DNA of 64,000 bases from Marisa cornuarietis (taxonomy: Eukaryota > Mollusca > Gastropoda > Architaenioglossa > Ampullariidae): NCBI GenBank assembly GCA_004794655.1, contig SMMW01000013.1:596501-660500 (forward strand), read 5' to 3'. Below the pieces are notes generated by a model. The model saw only the letters and a list, made by a program, of their open reading frames with translations, ran no database searches and was not told the DNA's origin. Numbering within the stretch: position 1 is the stretch's first letter; each line of letters begins with the position of its first letter. This document shows, in pieces, positions 24,801 to 36,639 of the stretch. The position numbers and the translations under genes are program-made.

Positions 24801-25326
24801 ACTGTTCCTTGGGACTGTGGCAGCGATATGGACCGTAAGTTGTCACAGCGCCGCGCCCTCCGTGGCTTAACTTCTACAGTTGCCGCGCGTGTGAATAGGT
24901 CCTCGCATCACAATGCACGCACACATTTTATACAAATATGATCTCTCTCTTACACCTCACACACACACACACACACACGCTTACTCAGCGAGAGAGAGAA
25001 GGAGAAAAAGTCTCGCGCGTATTCTTGAAAATTGTTTTGATAAAGAACGGTCTCTCTCTCCCCACCCCCCACCTTGCCCTTTCCTCACACAGCAAGCTAT
25101 AACATTCTTTGAATATTCTAAATATGACTTCCGTGTTGTGAACTTTCTTAGAAATGAAATGAAAACAAACATGGCGCAGTATCTGCGGTGAAGTCGTTTT
25201 CTTTGGAGGGCTTTTATAACTGTTGGATTTGCGATTTTCTTTAGCGACGATGATTTCGACACCACTGTCGTCTGGCGTCAGACCACACACTAATAAAAAT
25301 CCGGCAAGTGCTTACAACTGTTCCAG
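21830..25326. other. Non-genic stretch
   Basis: No gene recognised. (CA)n lies at 24956-24978. At 25170 an ATGGCG in good context opens only MAQYLR before a GTGAAG donor-like site, which is too little to call. A B-box-like GGTTCGCATCCCG on the minus strand (about 24390-24405) has no matching A box. Confidence 0.45.
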
Positions 25327-25577
25327 GCCGACAGTTTCACGCGCTGCAACACATGCTGTACCCCTCAGCCTCTCTATGTCCAGAGGTGATGTGCAGCACG
25401 TGGCTGTATCGGGGCGACGTGCGTGATGCCCAACAGCGCAGCGCACGTGAAGTGATGAATCGCGTAGAGCACATCATGTGCGTGAGGTCGTCACACGCAG
25501 CAGTGCTGCACGAAGGTCGAGAGTTCGTGGTATCGCGGTACTACGAACCGAACCAAACTATTGGCCTTCCCCAATGA
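25327..25577 (+). CDS. Candidate terminal coding exon, unknown protein
   Basis: An acceptor-like CTTACAACTGTTCCAG precedes 25327. An open frame of 82 codons follows (first codon split after one base) and ends at a TGA at 25575-25577. Reading pieces are ALQHMLYPSASLCPEVMCST, WLYRGDVRDAQQRSAREVMN and EFVVSRYYEPNQTIGLPQ. Codons favour CTG, GTG, CAC and CGC, giving a GC-rich third position that contrasts with the flanks. The residue mix (regular hydrophobics, few low-complexity runs) looks protein-like. I recognise no domain and see no upstream partner exon. It could be the last exon of a plus-strand gene, a transposon-derived fragment or chance. No AATAAA follows closely, which counts slightly against a final exon. 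Confidence 0.38.
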
Positions 25578-25737
25578 TCTTGTCTCCAAACTGATGACAG
25601 TCCATGAAGTCCCCTCCCCCTCCCTTTTCTTCAGGCTGCTGACGACATGCATCATAAGACTTATAAAGGTGGGGGGGGGGGAGTCCAAGGTTGTTAACTT
25701 TACCAGACAAGCTGGAGAAGGCAACAGAATGACATGC

Positions 25738-25846
25738 GCTTACATTACCCAAACGCAAGCAGACATTACCAAAGGTAAACAGACATTAAAAAAAATGCAA
25801 ACAGACATCACAAAATGTAAACAGTCGCTGTAAACTGCAAACAAAA
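25738..25846. repeat. Minisatellite, about 20-22 bp x 5
   Basis: Variants of GCAAACAGACATTACCAAAG repeat five times. Translated, they give a K/T/Q/D-rich repetitive peptide with no support as a real product. Confidence 0.85.
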
Positions 25847-28800
25847 CAGAAATGGCTCCGGCATGACAGAATGGAAACAAGCAGCAGCCGTCTACTTCTT
25901 GCTGACGAATTATTTCCAGCCTGCTCGCACCTCAGTAATTGTTCAGACAGCAGGGACAGCACAGTCTTAATCTGCGTGACTTCATATCTACAGATATTTA
26001 GTGCAGGCCAGACATCCACATACCTTTCTTATTCCTTTTGGTGTTAAAAATAATCCTTGGGAAACGGTTCCTTCAAAAAAAGGGAAATAACCGGGGTTTT
26101 TGCTTCATAGTGCTGCCAGCGTATTAGTTCCCCAGAAGCTGTTTATTGTGTTTACTGCGCTTTTAAGACATGGGGTAGGGGAGGAGCCGAGAGGGGTTGT
26201 CTTTCTCTGTGTGTCTGTTTGACCTGTTGTGCCACTCTTTTATAACGAGTCCTCTCTCCGCCTCTATATTATTTTGATTTCCCACGCTATGGCTAACTGA
26301 ATACCTTGGGAATGTCGCAGCGATCATCATCATTCAGTCTGCCTAGGGAAGACTTCTTGTTTCGCAAGTGACATCACAGCTGCTATGCCTGGTCGAGGTG
26401 TTTAAATCATAACGCGCTCAGTGCTGTGACGTGACAGCTGGCAAGGATGACGGGAAGGTAACTGCCTGCCCTCGGTCGGTGACAATGATCAGAATGAGGA
26501 AGCACAACGACATGAATAATGTTTTGTGACCCAAATGTCATCCGGGTAGCAACTGTTTACTCCGACGAGAAAGTGCGACAGTTTCATGGGAGGCACAAGA
26601 CGAACTCATAAACAACCGCTGGTTGGTATGGCATGTGCGACGATGGCATGTGTGGGTATCTAAGATACTTTTGGGGTGTTGGCTCTACACAAAGACGGCT
26701 CGGAATGAAAGTCTAAGCTAGGACACAAGTGCGTAATGGTTTCAGTATAGTCAATACATGTTAATAACAGATCCTGTGTTGAAAGGCGGGACGGTGGGGG
26801 AGTGTGGATGGAGCACAGATTAATGGAATTAAACATTGAAGGGCAAACTACTCGTCGACCCTCCCACTCCCTACTCCAGAAAAAAACCGTCGTCATCAGT
26901 CTGTTGATGTCAATGCTAGCCTGATAATCTTTCGGGATTCCAGACTCAGTGGTTCGTGAAGTCTCTGTTAAAAAAAAAAAAAAAGACAGAGATTGCCTCA
27001 GCTGTCAGAATCACGTAACTCTGTGGACATTCTCACAGACACTTGCTTGTTCAGTTCCCCTACCCATCCCACCTTAACCGCAGAACTCGTCTCTCCCCCT
27101 TACCCCCCCAAAAAAAAATACTTGGAAGATTTACGATTCACTTACATAATAGCCGCAACAGGCTAAAATTACCACAGCTTTATATTTCACTCAGCAGATG
27201 GCGCCTTTGCTACAGGGGTAGAAAATACACTTACATGCCGACTTCATGACACAACAGGGCCTCACAGACCATCGCCACCAGCGCACAGCGCTCTCTGTGT
27301 TCATACACAGTTACAAACACACAGTGTTATCTGGGAGCTGGCTAAACTATCTGGATTCCACAGCCACATGTCGCACACCGCACAAGGCCCGCTTTCTTCT
27401 CTCTGTTATCATCACTAACGTCAAAAAGGACGTTGCAGAGGTTCCTGTGATAACGTGAGTTTGGAGACAGCCAGTCGACCGGATACTCCTTTTAAAGCTC
27501 GCCTTTCGGTTTCCTCTCTCTCAACAGCCGCTATTTCCTGCCAGCTCTTATACACAGACCTGCTTCCATCAGGTGCGGTGTGTTCTCGCCTCCCTCATCA
27601 GCAGCCACTGGTTCTAAACCTGCCCTTCCTCCCCTCCCCCACCCCAAGCGTTTTTACGCAGATGATAACTGCAGATGATAACACTTTTGCGATGTGGACC
27701 TTGCAGTATTAACTCTCATTTTGAGACGTAGAGAGCTTTAGTACTAACTTTCCATCGACACGGCTCCATAAAGCAGTGTGTCGAGTTACTGTCGGTCTAA
27801 AAATACTCGACAGCAGCAACCACACCATCACCTGTATGGCAGAAGCAGCACTTAACAAGTTCCTGTAAACTTAAGCATGCGCAGTGGCAGAGATCTTAGT
27901 CATACACGAAGCAACAATCTTCCACAGACTTCTTTCTAAGCCAACAAAAGAAACTTACAGATTTCAGGAACAGGGGGTGTGGTTTCCTAGTCCAGTCGCA
28001 CCAAACGCCTATAAAACAGAACGAGGCTTACAGATCGAACACAGTGGAGACTGTAACCCCTTTTTTTTACACTAGGTACAAAATGGCCAGCAGAGAGCAC
28101 CGGGTCGTGCGTAGTGAAGGAAGGGAACTTTGCCCCGAAGGGGCTGCCACAAAGCGGCTGAAGGAATGGGTAATGGGATGCAATACTGGAAAGTGGATGC
28201 CACGCACGCACGCACGCAAGAAGTCGACTACTCTGTGTATACAGAGCTGCCAGCTCCTGAGTTCAAACAACGCACGCTGCGCCCGCTACGGCCCTATATA
28301 CGGTCCCGTTCCACCGACTTCTGGAGCCAGGCGAGTGGCTACTTTCTGGTTTGTTTTCAGGGACCATCTATAGGGTGGGTTCGCTGCAGGTGTACCTGAC
28401 CCAGTTCGCGCCATAAACACCATACTGCGTCATATTTCGGCCACCTAACTGCATGACCAAAACAGCATTTGACCCGAAAATTTTTATTAATAAACACTCC
28501 ACTCATAAATTGTTTTCTAAATCACCATTCTCTTCTCTCTCTCTGTAGCTAGAGGATGTGTGTGTGTGTGTGTGCGCGCGCGCGCAGTCGGTAAGATAAA
28601 GCGCGGATAACAAGTCAGTGAGTGTCGTAGTTCGATATTCTTCTGTCTGTTATCGCTTTTCGTTTGATTCGATGTCCAATATGCCATGCTCGTTGCTTCG
28701 ATTTTGTCTCCTGACCTTGTGACCGCAACCTTATGAATATTAAATACGCTCAGTGGCGACTGTTCCATAATGAAGCAGCACACACACAAAAGTGCGGAGT

Positions 28801-29766
28801 TTCTCACCCGTCCTATCTCGTCCTGTTCTCTCACTCCGGTCATCCTTTCCTATGTCCGGTCCACAGACCTCTTCTCTCTCCCTCGCAGTGGAGACCACGC
28901 GGTCTTTAAATCTTAAACACAATACCAGCATTACACAGCTCTCCCAATAATTAAGTCGAAACAGTAGATACTTTTGCCCGCGTTTACACTCCATTCTGTC
29001 TGCGCATGCGTGAGACTGTTTACGAGATGATGCAAGTTCCCTCATTTAATTAGGTTTAAAGAGGAAGTAATAACAATATACAAGGCCTCTTATCGGGATT
29101 GGTTATCTGGAGAATGGATGGAGGGAAGGGGTAGGGAACTAATTAGATTGTTGTCCACTGTTTCTGTTTGGAGTCGATTCAGTGAGGCAACAGCAGAAGG
29201 ATGATATTCGCGTGTCGACAGAGTCGCAAAAAAAGTCATCTACCCGCAGAGCATGCGCACTGGTGGTATGTGAGAGAGTGTGTGAGTGTGAGGTATAGGG
29301 GTGTTAAAAGAAGGAAGGAAAAAAAGTCGAGAATGCGTTATCACCCCTTCCGTCATTCCACCATTACCTCCCCTTTCCCATCGAATTTTTTTTTTTAATT
29401 CGAGCACTGGCGGGCAGAAGGTCAGATGCAACACGCAGACTTCCGAGAACAAGCGGAACGGATGCTGGGTCCGGATACATTGCCATCGCTTTACGGTTCA
29501 CGACCGCAGGTTAACTGCACAGTCGAGCACTACGGTCTGAAAACCTTTGTTTATGATTATTCAAACCTACAGATTTACCCAAATTCCACCTCCAAGGATT
29601 CAATAGCAGCCTGTCTATATCCTCAGAACTGTTGATGTAGGACATCAAAGGAGTGGGCAGTTACTTCCCTTCTCCTCATGCCCTTAAGCCATTACAGTTC
29701 ACGTGACTGTATCGGCCCATCCTCGGGCATGCACAGTATTCCCCCTGCAGGCTTGCAACCAATAAG
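25847..29766. other. Non-genic stretch with one TATA-plus-ATG candidate
   Basis: No confirmed gene. CCTATAAAAC at 28008-28017 is followed about 70 bp later by ACAAAATGGCC (ATG 28083). That opens a 97-codon frame starting MASREHRVVRSEGRELCPEG with no known match. (GT)n-(GC)n lies at 28557-28586. A minus-strand-free frame at 29426 (MQHADFREQAERMLGPDTLP) has an upstream T11 tract and a CAG|GTTAAC donor-like end, and is too weak to call. Small tandem duplications of CAGATGATAACTG occur at 27659-27682. Confidence 0.4.
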
Positions 29767-29919
29767 GATCAATAAGCAGATGTAAAGGGGCGGTAATTCT
29801 GTTCAGTGCTGAGTAGAAATCAATCGGCAGATGCGAAAAGGCGGTAACTCCGATCAGCGCTGCGAAAAAAAAAAAAATCGATAGGCAGAAGTCAAGGAAT
29901 GTTCGGCATTGAGTGAATG
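29767..29919. repeat. Degenerate tandem repeat, about 55 bp x 3
   Basis: Three units start at about 29767, 29821 and 29879. Each has ATC(A/G)AT(A/C)(A/G)GCAGA followed by GGCGGTAA(T/C)TC and a GT-CAG-GCTG block. An A13 run separates units two and three. Confidence 0.8.
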
Positions 29920-30887
29920 ACTCCCGAGAGAACTTTCGTCCATTTCTAGCACAAAACCGATGTCGGAAAAACCCAACGGTAAAAGGGAGAGAATAGTGAG
30001 AAGAGCAAGGGGAGCTACTAACAACCACCAGCGGTCAACTGCTTTTGGGTCACTTTTCGATCTAGTCTCGCGAGACGATTTAACGAGATCAGGTAAAGCT
30101 AATTTCCGTTGTCTTCAAAACCCAAATGCATCATACAGTACTGCAGATGAGAGGCTAAAATTTAGAAGCCATTCCTGTTATGGAGACAATCTACTAAAAT
30201 GTTGCAGGTCCCACTAGAGTGTGTTGCACGTCCTGTGAGAGTGCTAGGTTCACAGACAGCCTGGTGAAGCGTGGCTGATCTCTTTGGTGTCTCTCCCTGG
30301 AGCTTTTCTGACACCCCCCTCTAACATCATCCTTCTCCTCTCTCTCTAAAATACGAATGTGTGCGCATCTTTAAACATACACACAAAGAAAGCCACATTC
30401 TGGGCACAGACCGTAACCACACCGACGCAAACGCATACACAAGTGCGAAAGAATAAGCTCCAGGTCTCTGACAGCTGAGTAATGCAACTATTTTATTAAC
30501 TACTTAACATTTAGTTTCTAAAAGTAAAGTATTGCATTAGTATACGTGAAATAATTTGCGTTTAGTTTCTGACATTTTAGTAATGCATTAACTATACAGC
30601 GTCTTCGATTTCGAAAATACAAAATCGAATGCCTCCGACTACATAATAAAATTAAGTTTATTTAAAACTTTACGTTTACATTTATTTTTTTTATTATTTT
30701 AAGAGTACTTAAAAAGGATTTTAATTGGTGTCATTATACTCAAGTAACATTTAAAAAAATAATATGTATGTAAAACAAAGAGAAAGATGACACAACAGAC
30801 CGCCCGGTTTCCCGTCTTTTGGCTTTCACAACGCGAACACGTTGGTTATGAGCGGCTCTTTGAGTTCGATTTCAGATCCAGTCAAAA
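29920..30887. other. AT-rich non-genic stretch
   Basis: No gene recognised. Between 30475 and 30600, TAATGCA..TTTAGTTTCT is repeated imperfectly two to three times. The region then becomes strongly AT-rich up to about 31560. Confidence 0.5.
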
Positions 30888-31061
30888 ATGTCTGATTCTG
30901 ATTCTGAATCAGAAAGATTTTATTCAGATGATTACTTTTGTTGTCTCTGGTGAAGTAAATGTGGAAGAAGATAAAGAAAATAGTTTTGTTTCTCCAAACA
31001 ATGCAACCACGGTTAGTGACAAAGACACACAAGTTGAATTCTTGTTTACTTTTTATAATTG
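30888..31061 (+). pseudogene. Possible broken acidic N-terminal coding segment
   Basis: CAAAAATG at 30888 opens MSDSDSESERFYSDDYFCCL, then a stop at 30953. In an adjacent frame directly downstream the reading continues acidic and Ser/Asn-rich: SGEVNVEEDKENSFVSPN, ending ...FLFTFYN-stop at 31062. The acidic character is continuous across the frame change, which suggests one disordered acidic segment broken by a single frameshift. Alternatively the two halves are separate exons. Acidic Ser/Asp starts of this kind occur in many nuclear proteins and in some transposases. I cannot choose between them. The SDSDSE part is a short (TCTGAT)n repeat and could be chance. Confidence 0.25.
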
Positions 31062-31690
31062 ATAACCGTTATTAATAACGTCTCAAACAACGCATCTTGC
31101 ATTAATTTTAACAAAATTAATTTTCCATGTGGCTGCATTTATAAGACCTATATCATTTTTATCTTCATTTTGCACTTGGAAAGAACGTTTTGTGTGATAA
31201 TCCAAAATAAAGCTGTAGAGGCAAGCAAAGCAGTATACACATTTAAACAGCATGATCTGAGGCAAATGTAAATAGAATTTAATAAAACTGTGGTGTTCTA
31301 AAGAGAATTAAATTTGCATTAAGATTTTTATATCTACAATGTATTGTCTCGAGGCCAAAAAAAAAGTTCCTCCTTTGTAATATTGATCATTGGCATTTAA
31401 CAGACCAAACAAACAATTATTTTTCAAAATTAAATTAAAGATATTTCAATTTCTGTGATTCCATTGGCTTTTTCCTTTTGATAACACAAAATATTTATTC
31501 ATTTTCTTTAGTTTGGTATACAACAAATCTACTTTTGCAATATATTTGCATTTGATCAGCAAGTGTTTGCAAGTCAACCCAAACAAAATAGCAGAGCATC
31601 GAAAACCTCCAGTGGAGTAAGAGTGAAGCCGTTAGTATGTGTAGAACCACTTCTGTCTTTATCATTTTTTACTTTCTTGTTGTTTTATTT
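31062..31690. other. AT-rich non-genic stretch
   Basis: AATAAA-type signals occur at about 31204 and 31280, but no upstream gene is confirmed. Nothing else recognised. Confidence 0.45.
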
Positions 31691-31774
31691 TTTTCTTCTC
31701 TTCTGTTTTTGCTGCGCAATGAGCATTCTTTTGAATGGATACCTGCGCAATATAAATCATCATCATCATCATCA
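31691..31774 (+). mobile_element. LINE 3' tail (CR1/L2 type) ending in (ATC)n
   Basis: GAGCATTCTTTTGAATGG, then TGCGCAATATAAATC and (ATC)6, has the layout of the CR1/L2-group 3' end at 61500-61576 (GAGCATG..., TGCGCTATAAAAATC, (ATT)n). Only the tail is present. Confidence 0.7.
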
Positions 31775-31906
31775 AATCTTAAACGGACTGAGTAAACTTT
31801 CATAACTCTATGCTGTTAATTGTTCTGAGCAGCTACACCATGATCGCCTTGTGGAGAACGGATATAGACCACTCATGCAGCTAATCCCAAGTCAAATTGA
31901 TCCAAA

Positions 31907-31932
31907 CAACAACAACAACAACAACAACAACA
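31907..31932. repeat. (AAC)n microsatellite
   Basis: Nine AAC units, followed by GAGA repeats. Confidence 0.95.
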
Positions 31933-32008
31933 AGAGAAAGAGAGAGAACGACTAGCATCCAGCCATTTCCTGACAGAGAAGAGCCTCGCGCATGCGTGAG
32001 TTAAAGGA

Positions 32009-32054
32009 TCACGTGACAGGCTTTCGGCATCCCCGCGTGACCTCCATCACGTGA
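32009..32054. promoter_or_regulatory. Paired TCACGTGA E-box palindromes
   Basis: GGATCACGTGA (32006-32016) and TCACGTGATCC (32047-32057) form an inverted pair around CACGTG E-boxes, 38 bp apart. CACGTG is the binding core of bHLH-zip factors such as Myc/Max, USF and MITF/TFE. A CpG-rich segment follows with opposed short frames. The plus frame is MEELALSPM from 32208, ending at GCG|GTAATC. The minus frame is MVDYRIGDRASSSILYPDRS, ending at CTGG|GTAAAC. Promoter function is inferred. Confidence 0.35.
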
Positions 32055-32059
32055 TCCGC

Positions 32060-32817
32060 GGACATGCGTGTACATGCAGGCGCACAGGTTCCAGGCCAGG
32101 GCCACACCATCCGACCTCGGACGATGTGATTCACCTGCCGCTGCAGCTGCTGAGGGTGTTTACCCAGCGAGGCTGACTTCGGGGTGGCCGGAACGGTCAG
32201 GATACAAGATGGAGGAGCTGGCCCTGTCACCGATGCGGTAATCAACCATTTCGGAGTTACACGCAACCACCAATCATGGATCGCGTTTCAGTAACGAACA
32301 GTGAAATAACATGGCATACTGACCAATATCGGTTGCTATAGGAAACTATATAAAAACAAATGCACATCGTAATTGCTAGAAAATAGTTCTTGGGGGGGGG
32401 GGATGGCAGAGGGAGATGGAAATAAACGGGAACAGAGCCTTGTCCGTGTCTAATAACAAAATGCAGTTGGGAATCAGGCAATGTTTTTAGCCAGCACTTA
32501 TTGCGTGGCGTTAATATTTCGTCTTGTCTCTCATGGGATCCACAATGAACGCATTTAAGTCCATTATTTTGAAGGTGTCCTTTATACTTTTTTTCGTGAA
32601 GGGTGGTAGTGGTGAGGGGAGGGAGTAAAGACAATAACGTATCACTTTGCCTGTCTGCCGTTCGACGATTATCTAATGACCTGGCTATGTCAAAAGGTAT
32701 TGTGTTACTTTTGACTTATAATTACCTTGTTCACCCAACCTCGCGAAGTTCCGCTTGAGCGAACAGCGGACGGATTGATTAAGCCTTGGTGGAGAATTAG
32801 AAGCAACTGAAAATACG
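32060..32817. other. Non-genic stretch
   Basis: Apart from the opposed short frames around 32160-32260 described with the E-box pair, nothing is recognised. A G10 run lies at about 32393-32402. Confidence 0.4.
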
Positions 32818-32978
32818 CATATTGTAATGTAATAAACCCACGTAGTCTAACATACGATATAATGTAATATACACACGTAGTGTAATGCACGTTACAATGT
32901 ACGGACGTACCACATATTGTAATGCACGGACGTAGGGTAACATGTTGTAATGTAAGCACGTAGTGTAACGCACACGTG
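32818..32978. repeat. Degenerate minisatellite around ACGTAGTGTAA
   Basis: TGTAATG(T/C)A, then an ACGTAG or ACGTAC box, recur about seven times at about 20-30-bp spacing (for example CACGTAGTGTAATGCACG). Identity between units is modest. Confidence 0.75.
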
Positions 32979-33610
32979 TATTTAAATTCAATATAAAGAA
33001 TGTCTGAATAGGTCGGAAATTTGCTGCTAGGATGCAGTACAAGAAGTGGAATAGGTCAGGTAGGAGTTTACTTTCAGCCCCAAATGAAGTCCGTCACCAG
33101 TCAGAATCTCAATACCTTTTGAGAAGAGACTACACCAACGATCACAGAGCTGGCCATCGACATTCGTGGGTTTCACTTTCGCGGATTTGATTGTTGCAGT
33201 CTGCAGGGAATAACTGCAGACGATGTAGTTTTAAACTTATAAAACATATTTCTGCATTAGCGTATACAGTAGATATAATGTATTGTACTTTGTGTGTGTT
33301 ACATGTGGTTAACAGTATTAAGAGCTAAGGGCTGGCCTGGATTTATTCGCGGATTTCCCCATACACGGGGGAGATGGGGGAGGTGGAGGGGCTCGTGGGT
33401 TGCCTGCTGCCATCGGAAACTTTTGAATCAATTACACATAACACGTACAGAGATTCGGACCACTGCCGTGGTCTCTGTAAGGACATCTGACATGCTGTCG
33501 ATGAGGTACGCCAAATGCACGCACACACACACACATATATATATATATACATATTAATATTCAAATTGTCCCATGTGGTACAGTCTGTAATTGATGTGTT
33601 TGTGCATACG

Positions 33611-33647
33611 TGTCTGTCTGTCTGTCGTCTGTCTGTCTGTCTGTCTG
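33611..33647. repeat. (TCTG)n microsatellite
   Basis: Nine TCTG units with one missing base near 33627. Confidence 0.95.
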
Positions 33648-35256
33648 ATGGATGACTGAGCCAGTTGAATATAAAAGCACCGAGCAGATCAAGTGTCACT
33701 GGCTCAAGTTGAGACGGTTCTCCGATGTGTCACGATGTGTCGCTATAGTGCGAGACGTCCTTGTGCCAAAGACAAGGATCTTCTGACGAGACGGTTTGTG
33801 ACTTACCTGAAGTCGATCGAGTGACTTTTTCGACGAGGTGGCGGTCACGAGCTTTTGGTTTTCGAACGTCAGTTATATAAACACTTGTAGGAGATACCCT
33901 GCTCTCTCTCCCCCTCTCTCTTAGCTTGTTGTATTTGTGTTTCATCTTGTTTTGTCCAGTACGGATGTCATGCATGCGTGTGCGCACGGTTTCTTCCACG
34001 TGTGACATAGAACTCTCATTTCACGAAGTAAAAGAAAAACCAGATACCTGAGCTCTAAAACAAATTTCAATACAAACTATTTTAGATTCATTTCTCCTAG
34101 CTTTTCCTTCTCTAAGTACTCTTCAAAACAGGGTGGTGGGAGCTGGGAGAGGGGTCTTGAGGTAAGTGACGGCGTAGGTGTTTCGCCACCAACAGACTGG
34201 GCATGCGTAAACGACTTAAAACGCTTGCCCTCCTCCCCGTCAGACCATCGCAAAGTGTTATCCGCTGGGTCAAGGTTAGAGCCATAGATCTGGTCTCGTA
34301 CACCCTACTTGCATGCCACCCGTATCTGCTCGTATCCACCAAACGTCCGCATTGAAGCATATTGTAAAGAACCTCTCCCAAGCCACGCTGCACCCAAGGG
34401 GCCAGGCCCCCGTGAATGGTATCATTCGGGTATGTAAAGAACCTCTCTCAGACAAGCTGTACCCTCCACCTTCTGCTCCCCGGGTCACCCCCTCCTACCT
34501 CCGCGTCAATAGGGCCGCAGCAAAGTCCCGATATAGCGAAAAGAGAATGTGCGGAGGGGTACGGTTAGATGTAGACCTCACTCGATTTCAGACGGTCTGC
34601 ATTCCAATCGGCAGTTCACAACATCGTCTGCTGAATGGGTTTGGACAAAGAACAAGCGGGTGACAAGCCACCCACGGGTATCGTCACCATCGCCACCCCC
34701 AATTTCGAAAAAAAACCCACTAGCAGCAAAGGCAAACACAAAGAATAATATTTCAAGAAGAAAGGACTAACCAAACACGTACGAATGGAGAACAAGGGGA
34801 GGAAAAAAAGGGAGAAGGCTGGGTTTATTCAAGCCCGCCCTCGAACCCTGGGAGACACAGTTTTCCTATATCTGGTTTTCAGCTTGCCTGCACGTCTCGG
34901 TTCATACAAGCATGTGTCAACGATGTTATGGTTAAATCGTCACACACCCACTCCTCCCATGGTCTTACCCCCCCCCCCACTCCCACATCTCTTCTTCACG
35001 CGCACCGTTTGTTGTATTGGATGTAGACAGCAACAGCAACACTTGATGCTATCGGCGGGGCTTACTGATCGCTCCAATGTGTCAGTGGGAGCACACTTCC
35101 TCTCAGATAAACATCAGGTTAGATAGTGAGCGTTGGAACAGCTCGAGACAAGTGTTCGTGTCAAGTGCCTGCACAAAGCAGGTTGGTAATTCGCTTAGCC
35201 AAACTATCTCACTTGCAGTATTATATAATAGCAGCAGCTTATTGGTTACAATAAGG

Positions 35257-35292
35257 CACCACCACCACCACCACCACCACCACCACCACAAC
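35257..35292. repeat. (CAC)12 microsatellite
   Basis: Uninterrupted CAC/CCA trinucleotide tract. It would read poly-His or poly-Trp, but no gene context supports translation. Confidence 0.97.
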
Positions 35293-36310
35293 AATTAAAA
35301 CAATGCAGAACCAGAGGGAAGATGAAAAGTCTTAATAATCAGCGACCTCGAGACATCTGAAAGTTTCGGCTCTTGTCTGGAGTATGTCACAACAAACAGT
35401 CCCACTCCCCCACCTCCACCACGTACCTCTTACAATCTATGTGTGGTTCATTTGAATTAAGGATGTCTTGTCCGTGTATTATCTCTCATTAAGGCTTCTT
35501 TCAGATTTCAGGGACAGCATCACGATCGTCAATATCCTTAATGTGTAGGTGGGGAGGGGAGAATGCGCGAATGATGGTGTTGGTGTTACTGGACTTGCCA
35601 AACATTATTTGACAGGGAGGAAGAAATGCCCAAAGGTTAGACCAACGGCGACCGAAGGCGCGCACATTAGCCGGTTCGATACCCGTATTTCTTTCCCCTA
35701 CTATCGCTGATCCCACTGTACAAAGGTAGCGAGTGAGAAAAGATGGGCACCCCCTCACAAAAACTGGTTCCGATTGTGAGGTACTTCCTTAACTTTATTC
35801 GGCTTCTATGGGAACGAAATAAAGATTTAAAGATGCCTCAGAGCAAGGAACGACACACACACACACACACACACATGCTCCTCCAGCATACGCAGTCAGC
35901 AAAGAACAGCGAGCTATGATGACAACAAGATGGAGCAATGGTAACTGCTGGTTGATGTGTCTATAGTATTTACTGTACTCACACAATCTTTCTCACAGAC
36001 AACCATACAGAAGTTGTTCCTGATGCACTTTACCTTCCTGCTCCTTGGAAGCTTGCGTCACTACTGATGGGCAGTTTTCAAACACTAAAATCATTTTTGT
36101 TTTTCTGAGGGGTGGGGATCCTTGCAGCCCTTTCCCTGGCCTCAAACACGTGGCAGCACTTTCGCTACACGTTGACAATAGTAGATTGTTACTCATCAAC
36201 TTCCCTCCCCTGACAGATGCTGGATATCGACCTGGGACAAGCTTCAGCTTGTACATTACATAAAGTTTCCGCAGTCTCACACACACACACACACTGATCA
36301 TATACATATA

Positions 36311-36312
36311 CG

Positions 36313-36343
<31 letters not shown>

Positions 36344-36344
36344 A
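36311..36344. repeat. (CG)n-(CA)n compound microsatellite
   Basis: CGCGCGCGCG passes into 12 CA units, like the tract at 1859-1893. Confidence 0.97.
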
Positions 36345-36481
36345 GAGTGAGAGAATCAAGGTGTAGAGCCCCTGTTCACAAGATCATATGCAAAGGTCAA
36401 GGGGCAAGGGCTGGGGTGTGAGTGAATGAATGAGTCAAAAGGGTAGCAGACGAAGAAAGTCATGACCACGGTGGTGTGTAC

Positions 36482-36639
36482 CTTGTTGGTGCTGATGTGG
36501 TGCAGCCCTGCGGCCATGGCTACGCTCATGGCGCCGGCGGAAGTGGTGGAGGAGGAAGAGGCGGTGAACATTCGGAAGGGGTGGACTCGCCTCTCACCTG
36601 TCGGTCTTCCTTGCGATGCCATAACCTGCCGCTCGATCC
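36482..36639 (-). CDS. Candidate coding exon, Ser/Ala-rich, unknown protein
   Basis: On the minus strand an acceptor-like GGTTGCTGTCTTTAG precedes 36639. The 158-nt segment then stays open to AACAAG|GTACAC, a donor-like site at 36481. One frame reads IERQVMASQGRPTGERRVHP, then MFTASSSSTTSAGAMSVAMA, then AGLHHISTNK. Most codons end in C or G, and the Ser/Thr/Ala-rich reading is typical of disordered regions. An internal CAG|GTGAGA would instead give a 42-nt, phase 0-0 micro-exon at the 5' part. The opposite strand is also open here (MTTVVCTLLVLMWCSPAAMA), which weakens the call. If real it may lie downstream of the 201-nt exon at 45397-45597 on the same strand. No family recognised. Confidence 0.33.

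Larger units (their letters stand above)
32979..36310. other. Non-genic stretch with several microsatellites
   Basis: No gene recognised. Simple repeats: (CA)n-(AT)n 33519-33549, (TCTG)n 33611-33647, (CAC)n 35257-35292, (CA)n 35850-35876, (CA)n 36280-36295. A local duplication of TGTAAAGAACCTCTC occurs at 34363 and 34434. Confidence 0.5.

Noticed and set aside
35630..35700. B-box-like CCGGTTCGATACCCGT on the plus strand
   Set aside because: No A box at the correct distance and no body shared with other SINE copies.
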